DNA from: Yoonia sp. I 8.24
GTDB lineage: Bacteria; Pseudomonadota; Alphaproteobacteria; Rhodobacterales; Rhodobacteraceae
Assembly: GCF_022096995.1 (NCBI RefSeq)
Contig: NZ_JACXGQ010000002.1
Coordinates: forward strand, 186,001-250,000
Direction of reading: 5' to 3'
Length of the DNA: 64,000 bases
Shown: one piece after another, positions 34,897 through 44,176 of the stretch
How the letters are laid out: each line of letters begins with the position of its first letter
Position numbering within the stretch: the first letter of the stretch is position 1
The notes under the pieces: generated by a model
What the model was told of the DNA's origin: nothing
The model's database searches: none
Seen by the model: the letters and a program-made list of their open reading frames with translations, nothing else
Translations under genes and position numbers: made by a program

Positions 34897-35763
34897 TTAG
34901 GCGACGTTCTGCAAGCTCGCTTTTGGGGTCACGCCAAGCGCATGGCAAACGTCGCGGGTTAGTTCAGGACGGTTGAGCGTATAGAAATGCATGTGATCAA
35001 CGCCGCCTTGGCGCAGGTCATCGCATAGTTCTGTAGCGAGTGCTGTTGCCAATAGATCCGTTGTGCCGTCGCGCGTCGCATTTTCAAAGGCGTCCGTGAC
35101 GACCTGCGGGATCGTGGTGCCGCACATTTTAGCAAAACGTTGGGTACCAGCCCAGTTTTCAATCGGCAAGATTCCGGGCAGGATAGGGGCGTCGATACCT
35201 GCCTTTGCACAGGCATCGCGGAACCGGAAGAACGTATCGGCCTCAAAGAAAAACTGCGTGATCGCTGATGTCGCGCCTGCATCGATTTTGCGCTTGAGAA
35301 AGGCGATGTCAGCGGCTTGGTCTGCGGCTTCGGGGTGTTTTTCAGGGTAGGCGCCGACGCGGATGTTGAATTTACCCGTGTCCGCAAGCGCGCCAATCAA
35401 TTCAACCGAGCTGGCAAACCCTTCGGCATGGGCGGTGAACCCATCCGCCCCTTTGGGGGCATCGCCACGCAGGGCCACGATTTCGCGCACACCTTCTTGG
35501 GCGTAGCCTTCGGCGATTTCTAGCGTTTCTGTTTTGGTCGCGTCGACACACGTCAAATGCGCCGCCACGTTCAATCCGCTGGTCTTGTGAATCGTGCCCA
35601 CAGCCTCGTGCGTCAATTTGCGGGTTGTGCCGCCTGCACCGTAGGTCACGGATACAAATGTTGGATCAAGAGGAGCGAGCGTGTTCACGCAATCCCAAAG
35701 CCGGAACGATGCCGCGAGCGATTTGGGCGGGAAGAATTCGAATGAAACAGTTGTATTTGACAT
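34897..35763 (-). CDS. metF: 5,10-Methylenetetrahydrofolate reductase
   Basis: A 288-residue flavoprotein that reduces methylene-THF to methyl-THF for methionine synthesis. The N-terminal FEFFPPK with catalytic Glu, FVSVTYGAGG, AHLTC and the C-terminal DHMHFYTLNR motif are all present. Start 35763 follows GAGAGGT; the frame upstream is not conserved. It diverges from a MetR-like regulator with a candidate MetR box between them. Confidence 0.96.
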   Translation of the reverse strand: MSNTTVSFEFFPPKSLAASFRLWDCVNTLAPLDPTFVSVTYGAGGTTRKLTHEAVGTIHKTSGLNVAAHLTCVDATKTETLEIAEGYAQEGVREIVALRGDAPKGADGFTAHAEGFASSVELIGALADTGKFNIRVGAYPEKHPEAADQAADIAFLKRKIDAGATSAITQFFFEADTFFRFRDACAKAGIDAPILPGILPIENWAGTQRFAKMCGTTIPQVVTDAFENATRDGTTDLLATALATELCDDLRQGGVDHMHFYTLNRPELTRDVCHALGVTPKASLQNVA

Positions 35764-35809
35764 GGGCGGACCTCTCTCTTGTGCTGGTTGTATCGCAGCT
35801 TTATTAACA

Positions 35810-35822
35810 TGAGGCAAATTCA
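35810..35822. promoter_or_regulatory. Candidate MetR box
   Basis: TGAG-N5-TTCA matches the LysR-type MetR consensus TGAA-N5-TTCA with one mismatch, in the 91-base gap between metF and the regulator. Confidence 0.5.
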
Positions 35823-35854
35823 TAACTTTCACCACGATCATGAGGGCGGTTCAT

Positions 35855-36760
35855 ATGCATATCGAATTCCGGCATTTACGGACCATCAAAGCCATCCATG
35901 ATACCGGGGGGCTGGCCCGCGCGGCGGAACAATTGCACATCACGCAAAGCGCGCTGAGCCATCAGATCAAAGGGATCGAAGATCAGGCGGGTGTGGAACT
36001 TTTTGTGCGCCGGTCAAAGCCGCTCAAGCTTTCTGCGGCGGGTATGCGGATGCTTGCAGCCGCAGAAAACATCCTCCCGCAGGTCGCAGCGCTTGAAGCC
36101 GAGTTTTCAGGGCTGATTCAGGGCAGCGCAGGGCGTTTGCATATCGCGATCGAATGCCATGCCTGTTTTGAATGGCTGTTTCCCGTGCTTGAACAGTTCC
36201 GCAAAGCTTGGCCAGAGGTTGACGTTGATATCCGGCCGGGACTTGCTTTTGATGCGTTGCCTGCCCTGCGTAAAGAGGAAGTCGATCTGGTGGTCTCATC
36301 CGACCCCGAAGATCTGCCCGAGACGGATTTTACACCGCTTTTCGACTATGAACCCGTGTTTGTGGCGTCTAAGATGCATCCGCTCGCACAAAAAGAGGTG
36401 ATCGAGGCTGAAGATTTTCGTGGCGAAACCTTGATCACCTATCCGGTTGACCGGGCGCGTCTGGATGTCTTTTCAGAGCTCTTGATCCCCGCTAAAATAG
36501 AACCTGGATCAGTCCGTCAGGTTGAGCTGACGGCAGTGATATTGTTGCTCGTTGCATCAAACCGTGGTGTGGCTGTGTTGCCCGATTGGGTGGTGAGCCA
36601 AGTGCGGTTTAACTCGGACTATGTAACGCGGCCGCTGACCAAGACAGGGATCACAAAACGTCTTTATGCGGCGACGCGGTCTGATGATACGCACCGTCCA
36701 TTTATGGCGCATTTGATCCGCTTGGCAAAACAAGAAGCTGTTAAACTGCAACGCCGCTAA
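35855..36760 (+). CDS. metR: LysR-family regulator, MetR-like
   Basis: A 301-residue LysR-type activator. The N-terminal HTH reads GGLARAAEQLHITQSALSHQIKGIE, and the C-terminal periplasmic-binding-like domain begins with LHIAIECHACFEWLFPVL, a stretch typical for MetR. MetR activates methionine genes with homocysteine as co-inducer. Divergent orientation to metF supports the assignment. ATG 35855 is preferred over the in-frame 35840. Confidence 0.9.
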   Translation: MHIEFRHLRTIKAIHDTGGLARAAEQLHITQSALSHQIKGIEDQAGVELFVRRSKPLKLSAAGMRMLAAAENILPQVAALEAEFSGLIQGSAGRLHIAIECHACFEWLFPVLEQFRKAWPEVDVDIRPGLAFDALPALRKEEVDLVVSSDPEDLPETDFTPLFDYEPVFVASKMHPLAQKEVIEAEDFRGETLITYPVDRARLDVFSELLIPAKIEPGSVRQVELTAVILLLVASNRGVAVLPDWVVSQVRFNSDYVTRPLTKTGITKRLYAATRSDDTHRPFMAHLIRLAKQEAVKLQRR

Positions 36761-36848
36761 CGGGTTTGCTGAATTGCGGCATTGCCCCTTGTTCTGCGCG
36801 TCATGACGGCCTATACGCCGCGCTTGATCCCGAACCCGGAGAAGTCCA

Positions 36849-37637
36849 ATGGCTGGCAGCGCAAACCTGAACGTGATGATGAAAACCGCCCGTAAAGCGG
36901 GGCGCGCATTGCTCAAAGACTTTGGTGAAGTTGAACAATTGCAGGTCAGCGCCAAAGGCCCCGGCGATTTTGTTAGCCGTGCCGACCGGACCGCCGAAGA
37001 AACCATTCGCGAAGAATTGCTGCACGCCCGCCCGACCTATGGGTTCTTGGGTGAAGAAGGCAAAGAAATCGAAGGCGCTGATCCGACCCGTCGTTGGATC
37101 GTTGATCCGCTTGATGGCACCACAAATTTCTTGCACGGGTTGCCGCACTGGGCTGTCTCTATCGCGCTGGAACATAAAGGTCAGATCGTCGCTGGCGTTG
37201 TTTATGACCCTGCTAAAGACGAAATGTTCTATGCGGAAAAAGGCGGCGGTGCTTGGCTGAACGAAGGCCGCATGCGCGTGTCTGGCCGTCACCGGATGAT
37301 CGAAAGCATCTTTGCGACAGGGCTGCCGTTTGCGGGCCGTGCTGACCTGCCAGAAACCCTGCAAGACCTCGCACGTATTTTACCTGCCTGTGCGGGTGTG
37401 CGTCGCTTTGGGGCTGCAGCGCTTGATTTGGCCTATGTGGCTGCGGGCCGCTATGATGGTTTTTGGGAACGCAAATTGCATATCTGGGATATCGCCGCAG
37501 GCCTGATCATCGCGCGCGAAGCGGGCGCAATGATCGAACCTATCCGCCCGGACGGTGATATCTTGGCAGACGGCGAAGTCATTTGCTCAAACGAGCCGAT
37601 TTTTGACAGCTTCGCAAAAGTTGTCCGCAAGGCTTAA
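36849..37637 (+). CDS. suhB: Inositol monophosphatase family protein
   Basis: A 262-residue Mg2+-dependent phosphatase. The metal site DPLDGTTNFLHG and the second motif WDIAAGLIIAREAG are intact, and GEEG precedes them. Alphaproteobacterial SuhB acts on inositol phosphates and, in E. coli, also in rRNA antitermination. CGGAGAAG sits before the start. It overlaps the convergent rhomboid gene by four bases. Confidence 0.92.
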   Translation: MAGSANLNVMMKTARKAGRALLKDFGEVEQLQVSAKGPGDFVSRADRTAEETIREELLHARPTYGFLGEEGKEIEGADPTRRWIVDPLDGTTNFLHGLPHWAVSIALEHKGQIVAGVVYDPAKDEMFYAEKGGGAWLNEGRMRVSGRHRMIESIFATGLPFAGRADLPETLQDLARILPACAGVRRFGAAALDLAYVAAGRYDGFWERKLHIWDIAAGLIIAREAGAMIEPIRPDGDILADGEVICSNEPIFDSFAKVVRKA

Positions 37638-38368
37638 CGTTTCACCACCGGAATATTGCTGCGCTTATATTGGGTTTCCGGGTGATCCGGATGCCCCTCT
37701 GTGCGTTTCCAAAACCCAGTGCTGCCGATCATGAACCAAAACGGTAGCATCAGGACAAACCCGGCGACAAACCCGCCAGCATGCGCCCAATGCGCCACGC
37801 CGCCACCGCCCGCGGCGCTGTTCAGACCGTTAAAGATTTGCACACCAAACCAGAACCCAAGCGTGACCCATGCGGGTAATGGGAAGATGCGAAAAAAGAC
37901 AATGAAGAACACGAAGACATCGACGCGGGCCTTAGGGAACAGCAGGATATAGCCCCCCATCACGCCCGCAATCGCCCCCGATGCACCGACCATTGGCACC
38001 AGTGACAGCGGTTGTGACGCATATTGCGCCAGCCCCGCTGCGATCCCGCAAAGCAGATAGAAAATCAAGAACGGCACATGGCCAAGCTTATCTTCAAGGT
38101 TATCCCCGTAGATCCACAAAAACAGCATATTGCCTGCCAGATGCATAAAGCCGCTGTGCAAAAACATGGAACTGATTGGTGTCGTCAGCCCGTCGCCCGC
38201 GTAAAGCCGCGCAGGGATCAGCCCGTATTCCGCAAAGATGCGGTTAATTTCCCGATCGGTTTGCAATGCGTAGCTGCCAACAAAGATCAGGATATTCAAA
38301 AGAATAAGCGCGATCGTGACGTAGGGCACGCGGGTCGACGGGTTGTGGTCGCGGAATGGTAAAATCAT
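37634..38368 (-). CDS. Rhomboid intramembrane serine protease
   Basis: A 244-residue membrane protease with six or more membrane segments. Catalytic Ser130 in GASGAIAG and His196 in WAHAGGF form the dyad; HSGFMHLAGNML is the family's second-helix motif. Start 38368 (MILPFRDHNPS) matches the family; the frame upstream runs into putA. It is 31 bases downstream of putA in the same direction. Confidence 0.9.
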   Translation of the reverse strand: MILPFRDHNPSTRVPYVTIALILLNILIFVGSYALQTDREINRIFAEYGLIPARLYAGDGLTTPISSMFLHSGFMHLAGNMLFLWIYGDNLEDKLGHVPFLIFYLLCGIAAGLAQYASQPLSLVPMVGASGAIAGVMGGYILLFPKARVDVFVFFIVFFRIFPLPAWVTLGFWFGVQIFNGLNSAAGGGGVAHWAHAGGFVAGFVLMLPFWFMIGSTGFWKRTEGHPDHPETQYKRSNIPVVKR

Positions 38369-38399
38369 GCCGCGACCGTGATTTATGTCAGGCGCGGGG

Positions 38400-41300
38400 T
38401 CAAGCGGTTGCTTGATCTGCGACAGCCGCCAAAAGCGCGGCATTGCCCCCTGCTGCGGTTGTATCAATGCATACATGGCGTTCGTGCATCACATGCGCGG
38501 TGTCAGGCATACCAGTGATGAGCGCGGTAATAGGGCCGCTCCGCTTTGACAGTGCGGTTTCAATCGCACGCCCCGTGTCGGCATCGCCCCACCATAGCAC
38601 GCCTGCGATTGGGTCCAGCGTTGCGAGCGCCTCGGGCGCAATTTGGCCTTCGGCGCTGATTCCGATCCCGCCCAATGCATTTACGGCCGCGACTTGCGCC
38701 TGTGCCGTGGCTTCACCTGGCCCCATACACAGAACCGGGCCGCGCGCGCGCAGGCTGTGGCGGTTGGATTCGCCAGTTGGGCCGGGAAGGTCTGTCGCGG
38801 GGCGTGGGGCGTCATTTTGTAACGCGTTGAGCTTTGTTTGTATGCCACCCATATCTGCGTTGCCTGCCCATTCCCCTTCCACCAAGGGCGCAGAATTCGC
38901 CGTAAAGCGCGGCAGGTAGTGTGGGCCACCTGCTTTAGGTCCAGTGCCAGAAAGCCCCTCGCCGCCAAAAGGTTGGCTGCCGACAACCGCCCCAATTTGG
39001 TCGCGGTTCACATAGATATTGCCAGCCTCAACGCGTTCAACGATGGTCTGCACCCTGTCATCAATCCGGGTGTGTAAGCCGAAGGTCAGACCGTAGCCGG
39101 TTGCGTTGATCGTATCGATCACGGCGTCTAGTTCATCTGCTTTAAAGGTCGCGACATGCAGCACGGGGCCAAATATCTCGCGGGTCATCTCGGCAATGCT
39201 GTCCACGCGAATGGCCGTTGGCGCGATGAAATGTCCGTCAGATGTTGGGGCGCTGATTTGGTGGATCAACCGACCGTCGGCGTGGGCGGTTGCAATATGA
39301 TCGGCGATGATCTGCTGCGCAGCTTTGTCGATGACTGGACCAAGATCGGTCGCGAGCAGCCACGGATCACCCACAACCAATTCATCCATCGCGCCTTTCA
39401 GCATCTTAAGCAATGGTGCGGCGATGTCTTCTTGAACATATAGACAGCGCAGGGCGGAACAACGCTGGCCTGCCGACCGGAACGCCCCGTTGACGATGTC
39501 GCGCACCGCATGTTCAGGCAGGGCGGTGCTGTCGACAATCATCGCATTCAGCCCGCCAGTTTCCGCGATTAACGGCGTGCCGGGGGCGCAGTTCGCAGCC
39601 ATCGTCGCGCGAATTTTGAGGGCTGTTGCGGTAGACCCGGTAAAGGCCACGCCATTCACGCGCGCATCTGATGTCAGCGCTGCCCCCACCGCACCGTCAC
39701 CGGGTAAAAGTTGCAGCGCAGTGACGGGTACGCCAGCCGCATGCATCAATTCAATCGCACGGGTCGCGATTAATGGCGTTTGCTCGGCAGGTTTCGCAAG
39801 GACCGCATTGCCAGCCGCCAGTGCTGCTGCAATTTGCCCAGTGAAAATCGCCAGCGGAAAGTTCCACGGGCTGATACAAGTCCACACGCCACATGCCTGA
39901 TTGTCGTCGCTGGCTTGGGTGGCGTAGTAGCGCAAGAAATCAACCGCTTCGCGGAGTTCCGCAACAACGTCAGGCATGGCTTTGCCAGCTTCGCGCGCGA
40001 GAATGGCGAATAGCTCCGCTGCGTTGGCCTCGTAGGCATCGGCTACTGCGGTGAGGGCTGCTGCACGGGTCGCAGAATCAGCCGTCCACGGAGCTGCCGC
40101 AGTCAGCGCGGCGTTGATCGCGGCGGGGCCTGCGGGTACGACTTGACCGACAATATCGCCAACGCGCGCGGGGTTGATGACGGGCTGCACCGCGCTTTTC
40201 CCATCCACCGCATCGGCAAGGATTGGATGCCCGTTGAACACCGCAGATTGAAATGATGTGCGCGCGGCATTTAGATCGTCCAGCGTGGGGCGATGGGTCA
40301 GGTCCCACCCCTTTGAATTGACCCGCGCCGGCTGGAAAATATCGGGCCCTTTGGGCAGCACGACGCCGGTGCCGATAGCGTCAAATGGGCAGGCTGCGAC
40401 AGTTTCAGGGGCAACATCTTCGTCAACGATTTGGTTCACAAAGCTAGAGTTCGCGCCGTTTTCAAGCAAACGACGGACCAGATAAGCCAGCAGGTCTTCG
40501 TGTGCGCCAACAGGGGCATAAATCCGGCAACGGGTGCCTTGCGCGTTCAGAACAAGCGTGTGGAGGGTCTCACCCATGCCGTGTAGGCGTTGGAATTCGA
40601 AGGTGTTCGCAGATTTTCCCATTGTGCTTGCCAAATCCAGCACCGCCGCCACCGTATGCGCGTTATGTGTCGCGAACTGCGGGTAAATACGATCGGTCAT
40701 GCCCAGCAATTTGCGCGCATTACTGATATAGCTGATATCCGTGTGCTGTTTGGCCGTGAAAACAGGAAAGCCATTCATGCCTTCGACCTGTGCGCGCTTA
40801 ATTTCCGCATCCCAATAGGCGCCTTTGACAAGACGGACCATGATCTTGCGATCCAATTGCGTCGCCAGAGCATGCAAATGGTCGATCACCAATGATGCCC
40901 GTTGACCGTACGCCTGTACAACCACGCCGAACCCGTCCCATCCTGCCAGCGCAGGTTCTGCCAGCACGGCCGCGATCACATCCAGCGACAGGGACAGGCG
41001 GTCGGCTTCTTCTGCGTCAATGTTGAACCCCATGCCCGCGGATTTCGCGAGCAAAGCCAGCGCACGCATGCGGGGCACAAGTTCGACCATTACACGATCT
41101 TTTTGCGCAACTTCGTAGCGCGGATGCAAAGCGGATAGTTTTACCGAAATACCGGGGTTTTGGGCCACGCTGTCATGGGTGCAATGATCTGCAATCGCTG
41201 ATATCGCCCGCGAATATGCAAGATGATAGGCGCGGGCGTCAGCCTCGGTGCAGGCCGCTTCGCCGAGCATGTCATAGCTATAAGTAAAGCCTTTTTCTTG

Positions 41301-41861
41301 CATGCCCGCGGCCCGTTTCATTGCTTTGGTGATGTCTTCCCCCAAAACGAATTGACGCCCCATTTCACGCATCGCGCGTGCGACGGCAGTGCGGATGACA
41401 GGTTCGCCCAAACGTTTGACGGCACTGCGCAAGTGGCGCGTAATGCCGGGCTTTTCGTCATCCAATACGCGACCGGTCAACATCAGTGCCCAAGTTGAGG
41501 CATTTACCAACGGTGACGCCGAATGGCCCAGATGCTTGCCCCAATCAGATGGCGCAATTTTATCTTCGATCAGCGCGTCGATGGTTTCCGCGTCTGGGAC
41601 CCGCAACAATGCTTCTGCCAGACACATCAGGGCGATTCCCTCATCTGTTGACAGGCCGTATTCGGCAAGAAAGACTTCCATCAGGCCGGGTTCGGCGCTG
41701 TTACGGATCTCGCGGACAAGGTCAGCGGCACTTGCGCTAATACGCGCGCGATCTTCCTGTGTAAGCGCTGCGGCTTGCACCAATGATGCAAGTGTATCGG
41801 CTTCATTGCGGTACATTGCTATGTCTATTTGGCGGCGTAGATCGGAATCGTTTTGTGACAT
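38400..41861 (-). CDS. putA: Bifunctional proline dehydrogenase / P5C dehydrogenase
   Basis: An 1153-residue enzyme that oxidises proline to glutamate in two steps. The FAD-dependent proline dehydrogenase half lies at about residues 80-480 and the NAD-dependent aldehyde dehydrogenase half at about 560-1000, with the catalytic Cys in FRSAGQRCSALR and the Glu in IAETGGLNAM. The ribbon-helix-helix repressor domain of E. coli PutA is absent at the N-terminus, so this PutA cannot repress itself; the divergent Lrp-type gene is the likely regulator. AAGGAG precedes the ATG. Confidence 0.96.
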   Translation of the reverse strand: MSQNDSDLRRQIDIAMYRNEADTLASLVQAAALTQEDRARISASAADLVREIRNSAEPGLMEVFLAEYGLSTDEGIALMCLAEALLRVPDAETIDALIEDKIAPSDWGKHLGHSASPLVNASTWALMLTGRVLDDEKPGITRHLRSAVKRLGEPVIRTAVARAMREMGRQFVLGEDITKAMKRAAGMQEKGFTYSYDMLGEAACTEADARAYHLAYSRAISAIADHCTHDSVAQNPGISVKLSALHPRYEVAQKDRVMVELVPRMRALALLAKSAGMGFNIDAEEADRLSLSLDVIAAVLAEPALAGWDGFGVVVQAYGQRASLVIDHLHALATQLDRKIMVRLVKGAYWDAEIKRAQVEGMNGFPVFTAKQHTDISYISNARKLLGMTDRIYPQFATHNAHTVAAVLDLASTMGKSANTFEFQRLHGMGETLHTLVLNAQGTRCRIYAPVGAHEDLLAYLVRRLLENGANSSFVNQIVDEDVAPETVAACPFDAIGTGVVLPKGPDIFQPARVNSKGWDLTHRPTLDDLNAARTSFQSAVFNGHPILADAVDGKSAVQPVINPARVGDIVGQVVPAGPAAINAALTAAAPWTADSATRAAALTAVADAYEANAAELFAILAREAGKAMPDVVAELREAVDFLRYYATQASDDNQACGVWTCISPWNFPLAIFTGQIAAALAAGNAVLAKPAEQTPLIATRAIELMHAAGVPVTALQLLPGDGAVGAALTSDARVNGVAFTGSTATALKIRATMAANCAPGTPLIAETGGLNAMIVDSTALPEHAVRDIVNGAFRSAGQRCSALRCLYVQEDIAAPLLKMLKGAMDELVVGDPWLLATDLGPVIDKAAQQIIADHIATAHADGRLIHQISAPTSDGHFIAPTAIRVDSIAEMTREIFGPVLHVATFKADELDAVIDTINATGYGLTFGLHTRIDDRVQTIVERVEAGNIYVNRDQIGAVVGSQPFGGEGLSGTGPKAGGPHYLPRFTANSAPLVEGEWAGNADMGGIQTKLNALQNDAPRPATDLPGPTGESNRHSLRARGPVLCMGPGEATAQAQVAAVNALGGIGISAEGQIAPEALATLDPIAGVLWWGDADTGRAIETALSKRSGPITALITGMPDTAHVMHERHVCIDTTAAGGNAALLAAVADQATA

Positions 41862-41962
41862 TTGCGTGCTCCTTGTCGGCAGGGAAAGCTTAAGCCATTG
41901 CGAGAAGTCGATTTGGTTGGTAATTTAACAAATGAGAGGCGATTAACCTGAAGATAAATTAT

Positions 41963-42460
41963 ATGGCGGCCAATATGAGTTCAGATATAGATCAGTTCGA
42001 CCGAAAAATACTTGACGTTCTTGCGATAGAGGGGCGGGTAAGCGTCACCGAGCTATCACGACGAATCGGCTTGTCGAAATCACCGACTCAGGCGCGGCTT
42101 AAACGGCTTGAAGATAGCGGCATTATTCGCGGTTACCGCGCATTGTTTGACCCCATTCGCTTGGGCCGCGACCATGTCGCCTTTGTTGAGGTGAAATTGA
42201 CTGACACACGCGAAAATGCCTTGGCCGCATTTAATAAGGCGGTCATGCGGGTCCCAGAGGTCGAACAATGCCATTTGATTGCAGGCGCGTTCGACTATTT
42301 GCTGAAAGTGCGGACTTCGGGAATGATGGGGTACCGCGCTGTTTTAGCAGAGAAAATTTCGACGTTGCCGCATGTAGCGAACACATCGACCTATGTTGCG
42401 ATGCAAGCCGTCAAAGAAGAAGGGCTTTCACCGCTTGCCCCGCGCGACATGTCCGCATAG
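41963..42460 (+). CDS. Lrp/AsnC-family regulator, probable PutR
   Basis: A 165-residue feast/famine regulator: AsnC-type HTH (SVTELSRRIGLSKSPTQARLKRLEDSG) and a C-terminal RAM ligand domain. It diverges from putA across 101 bases; in rhizobia and Rhodobacter an Lrp-type PutR activates putA with proline, so the same is inferred. The gap includes ATTTG...CAAAT (41911-41933) as a weak candidate site. ATG 41963 or 41975 could be the start. Confidence 0.88.
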   Translation: MAANMSSDIDQFDRKILDVLAIEGRVSVTELSRRIGLSKSPTQARLKRLEDSGIIRGYRALFDPIRLGRDHVAFVEVKLTDTRENALAAFNKAVMRVPEVEQCHLIAGAFDYLLKVRTSGMMGYRAVLAEKISTLPHVANTSTYVAMQAVKEEGLSPLAPRDMSA

Positions 42461-42472
42461 GAATAGCACCGT

Positions 42473-42558
42473 GCCCGCGTGGTGGAATGGTAGACACATG
42501 AGACTTAAAATCTCCCGGCTGTATGGCCGTGCCGGTTCGAGTCCGGCCGCGGGCACCA
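42473..42558 (+). tRNA. tRNA-Leu (anticodon UAA)
   Basis: Acceptor arms GCCCGCG (42473-42479) and CGCGGGC (42548-42554) pair fully. The anticodon loop CTTAAAA gives UAA, a long class II variable arm (CGGC...GGCCG) follows, the T loop GGTTCGAGTCC is normal and CCA is encoded. I see no copy of its 3' end nearby that would mark an integrated element. Confidence 0.97.
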
Positions 42559-42824
42559 CTTTAAATAGAGTTCCTTGAGGTGCGTTCCGGATGTTCCCAA
42601 GGAGGCTCACTTTGCGATTTGAAACGAAGCAATTGTATTGTTTTGTCGGTCTAGTGATGGCAAAAAACTATCAAATCATAGAGTGTCGGCAAATGTCAGT
42701 ACACAGTAGGTTGAAAATGAAAAACACCTATAAGTTGAATTATTCAAATTTGTGACAACCTTTAGACACAAGTCTGCCATAAAGTGCTGTCGGTAATATC
42801 AATATGTTTGATGGAGTCAGCACA

Positions 42825-43133
42825 ATGTTCAAATACGCAATCCACGCACTTATCCCAGCCCTATTTATTGCGGGTCATTCCGCCCAGGCCCAGCACGTTC
42901 AGATTGAACCCGGCGCGGTTATCGCCGCTGCGGCAGAAATGCCAAACAGCACATTGCTTTGGATGGTCGACCCCGCGGTTGGAATAATCCGCGCGAGCGG
43001 TCATCCCTGTGACAGCATTTCGGAAATGCGGCCAGCAGTCGTCTTCACGGGCTTAACTGTGGTCTGCAACAGCAGTCGCTACGCGTACGATATCGAAGAT
43101 CAAGACGGCCGTTGGCAAGTCGCGCTTCAATAG
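42825..43133 (+). CDS. Small secreted hypothetical protein
   Basis: A 102-residue protein with a signal peptide (cleavage near AQAQ) and a small mature domain with two cysteines, in GHPCDS and VVCNSS, probably a disulfide. No family recognised. The gap of about 270 bases between it and the tRNA is AT-rich with no other gene seen. The start is the ATG at 42825, at the signal peptide. Confidence 0.6.
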   Translation: MFKYAIHALIPALFIAGHSAQAQHVQIEPGAVIAAAAEMPNSTLLWMVDPAVGIIRASGHPCDSISEMRPAVVFTGLTVVCNSSRYAYDIEDQDGRWQVALQ

Positions 43134-43226
43134 GTCGGTTTGAAGCATGGCCCGATATTGCGGGTGCGAGCGGCGCTTACCTAGCTCTGCGATCTGATCG
43201 CGTGAATTGCGCAATCGGGAGCGTCG

Positions 43227-44048
43227 TCACTGGCCAAGCTTCGCATGGACCTCATCAAGGTCAATCTCACCAATCGGCATTTTATTGGCTGGATTTTCAA
43301 AATCGTATTTGAAGATGCGGAAGTCTTTTTTGTACATCTCATAGACCAGATGCATCGACAGGTCGTCGAAATAGTCTGCAACAGGATGCGCGCGTTTGGG
43401 GCCGTGGCCCTCGCTTTCATTGAACCGCGGGATCGTCTCAAGATCAATCGCATGCGGCGTTTCGATATCATCCAGTACGGACTGCATGCCCTCGTTAAAC
43501 TTTTCGGTCCAAAAAATATTGTCGTAGCGACCGCCGTTTACGATGTAAGTCGCGATATGGCCAGACATGGCTGACCAGTGAATGTCTGGGTCCATCGGGC
43601 GGCGCCAGCGGATGGTGTCGCGCGCGAACAATAGAAAGCGACGGAAGCTTTTGATCTGGTCGAATTCAAATCCGGTGTCCGGATCGCCAACTTCGATCCC
43701 GTATTTTTGGGTCAGTAGGGGCACAAGATTGCCGCGATAGTATTTGCCGTTGCGCTGAATGCCGCAGATTTTGTCAAAGAATGACGATAGAATACGCGTG
43801 TATGGATTGCGGACACAGGTAAACGCATAGCTTTGATGCGCGGTCACGTTTTTGGTGATCAGATCCTTGCTGTCGTCCAATGCCCATTTGTGCAGACCTG
43901 ATTTTGCATCATGGATATCGCCGTCAAAAAAATTTCCGTGATCGGAATAATACATGATTTGCCCGATGGTAGAACAGGCGCATTTAGGGACAACGCGGTA
44001 GACGACGCTTTCGCTGGTGGTCATCCAGGTTCCGGGAAAACTCGCCAA
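43227..44048 (-). CDS. Sulfotransferase-family protein
   Basis: A 273-residue enzyme of the Sulfotransfer_2 type, moving sulfate from PAPS to a carbohydrate. The PAPS 5'-phosphosulfate loop is VPKCACSTI and the 3'-phosphate motif is RNPYTRILSSFFDK. Two starts compete: TTG 44048 and ATG 44024. AAAGGAG lies eight bases before the TTG and none precedes the ATG, so TTG is favoured. It is divergent from a glycosyltransferase, suggesting the two build a sulfated surface glycan. Confidence 0.82.
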   Translation of the reverse strand: MASFPGTWMTTSESVVYRVVPKCACSTIGQIMYYSDHGNFFDGDIHDAKSGLHKWALDDSKDLITKNVTAHQSYAFTCVRNPYTRILSSFFDKICGIQRNGKYYRGNLVPLLTQKYGIEVGDPDTGFEFDQIKSFRRFLLFARDTIRWRRPMDPDIHWSAMSGHIATYIVNGGRYDNIFWTEKFNEGMQSVLDDIETPHAIDLETIPRFNESEGHGPKRAHPVADYFDDLSMHLVYEMYKKDFRIFKYDFENPANKMPIGEIDLDEVHAKLGQ

Positions 44049-44176
44049 TTGTGGTCTCCTTTACGTAAACTCGCCGTCGTTTTTCCTTTAAGAGCAAAGA
44101 AACACCGTTTATTCAATGTCTGATCACGGCAAGTTGCCGGAAACATCAATTTGTCCGCAGGGGGCACCCACCACAG

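Noticed and set aside
42473..43133. Integrated element at the 3' end of tRNA-Leu
   Set aside because: The tRNA is intact, but I find no integrase, no second copy of its 3' end and no other mobile gene. Only the AT-rich stretch remains.
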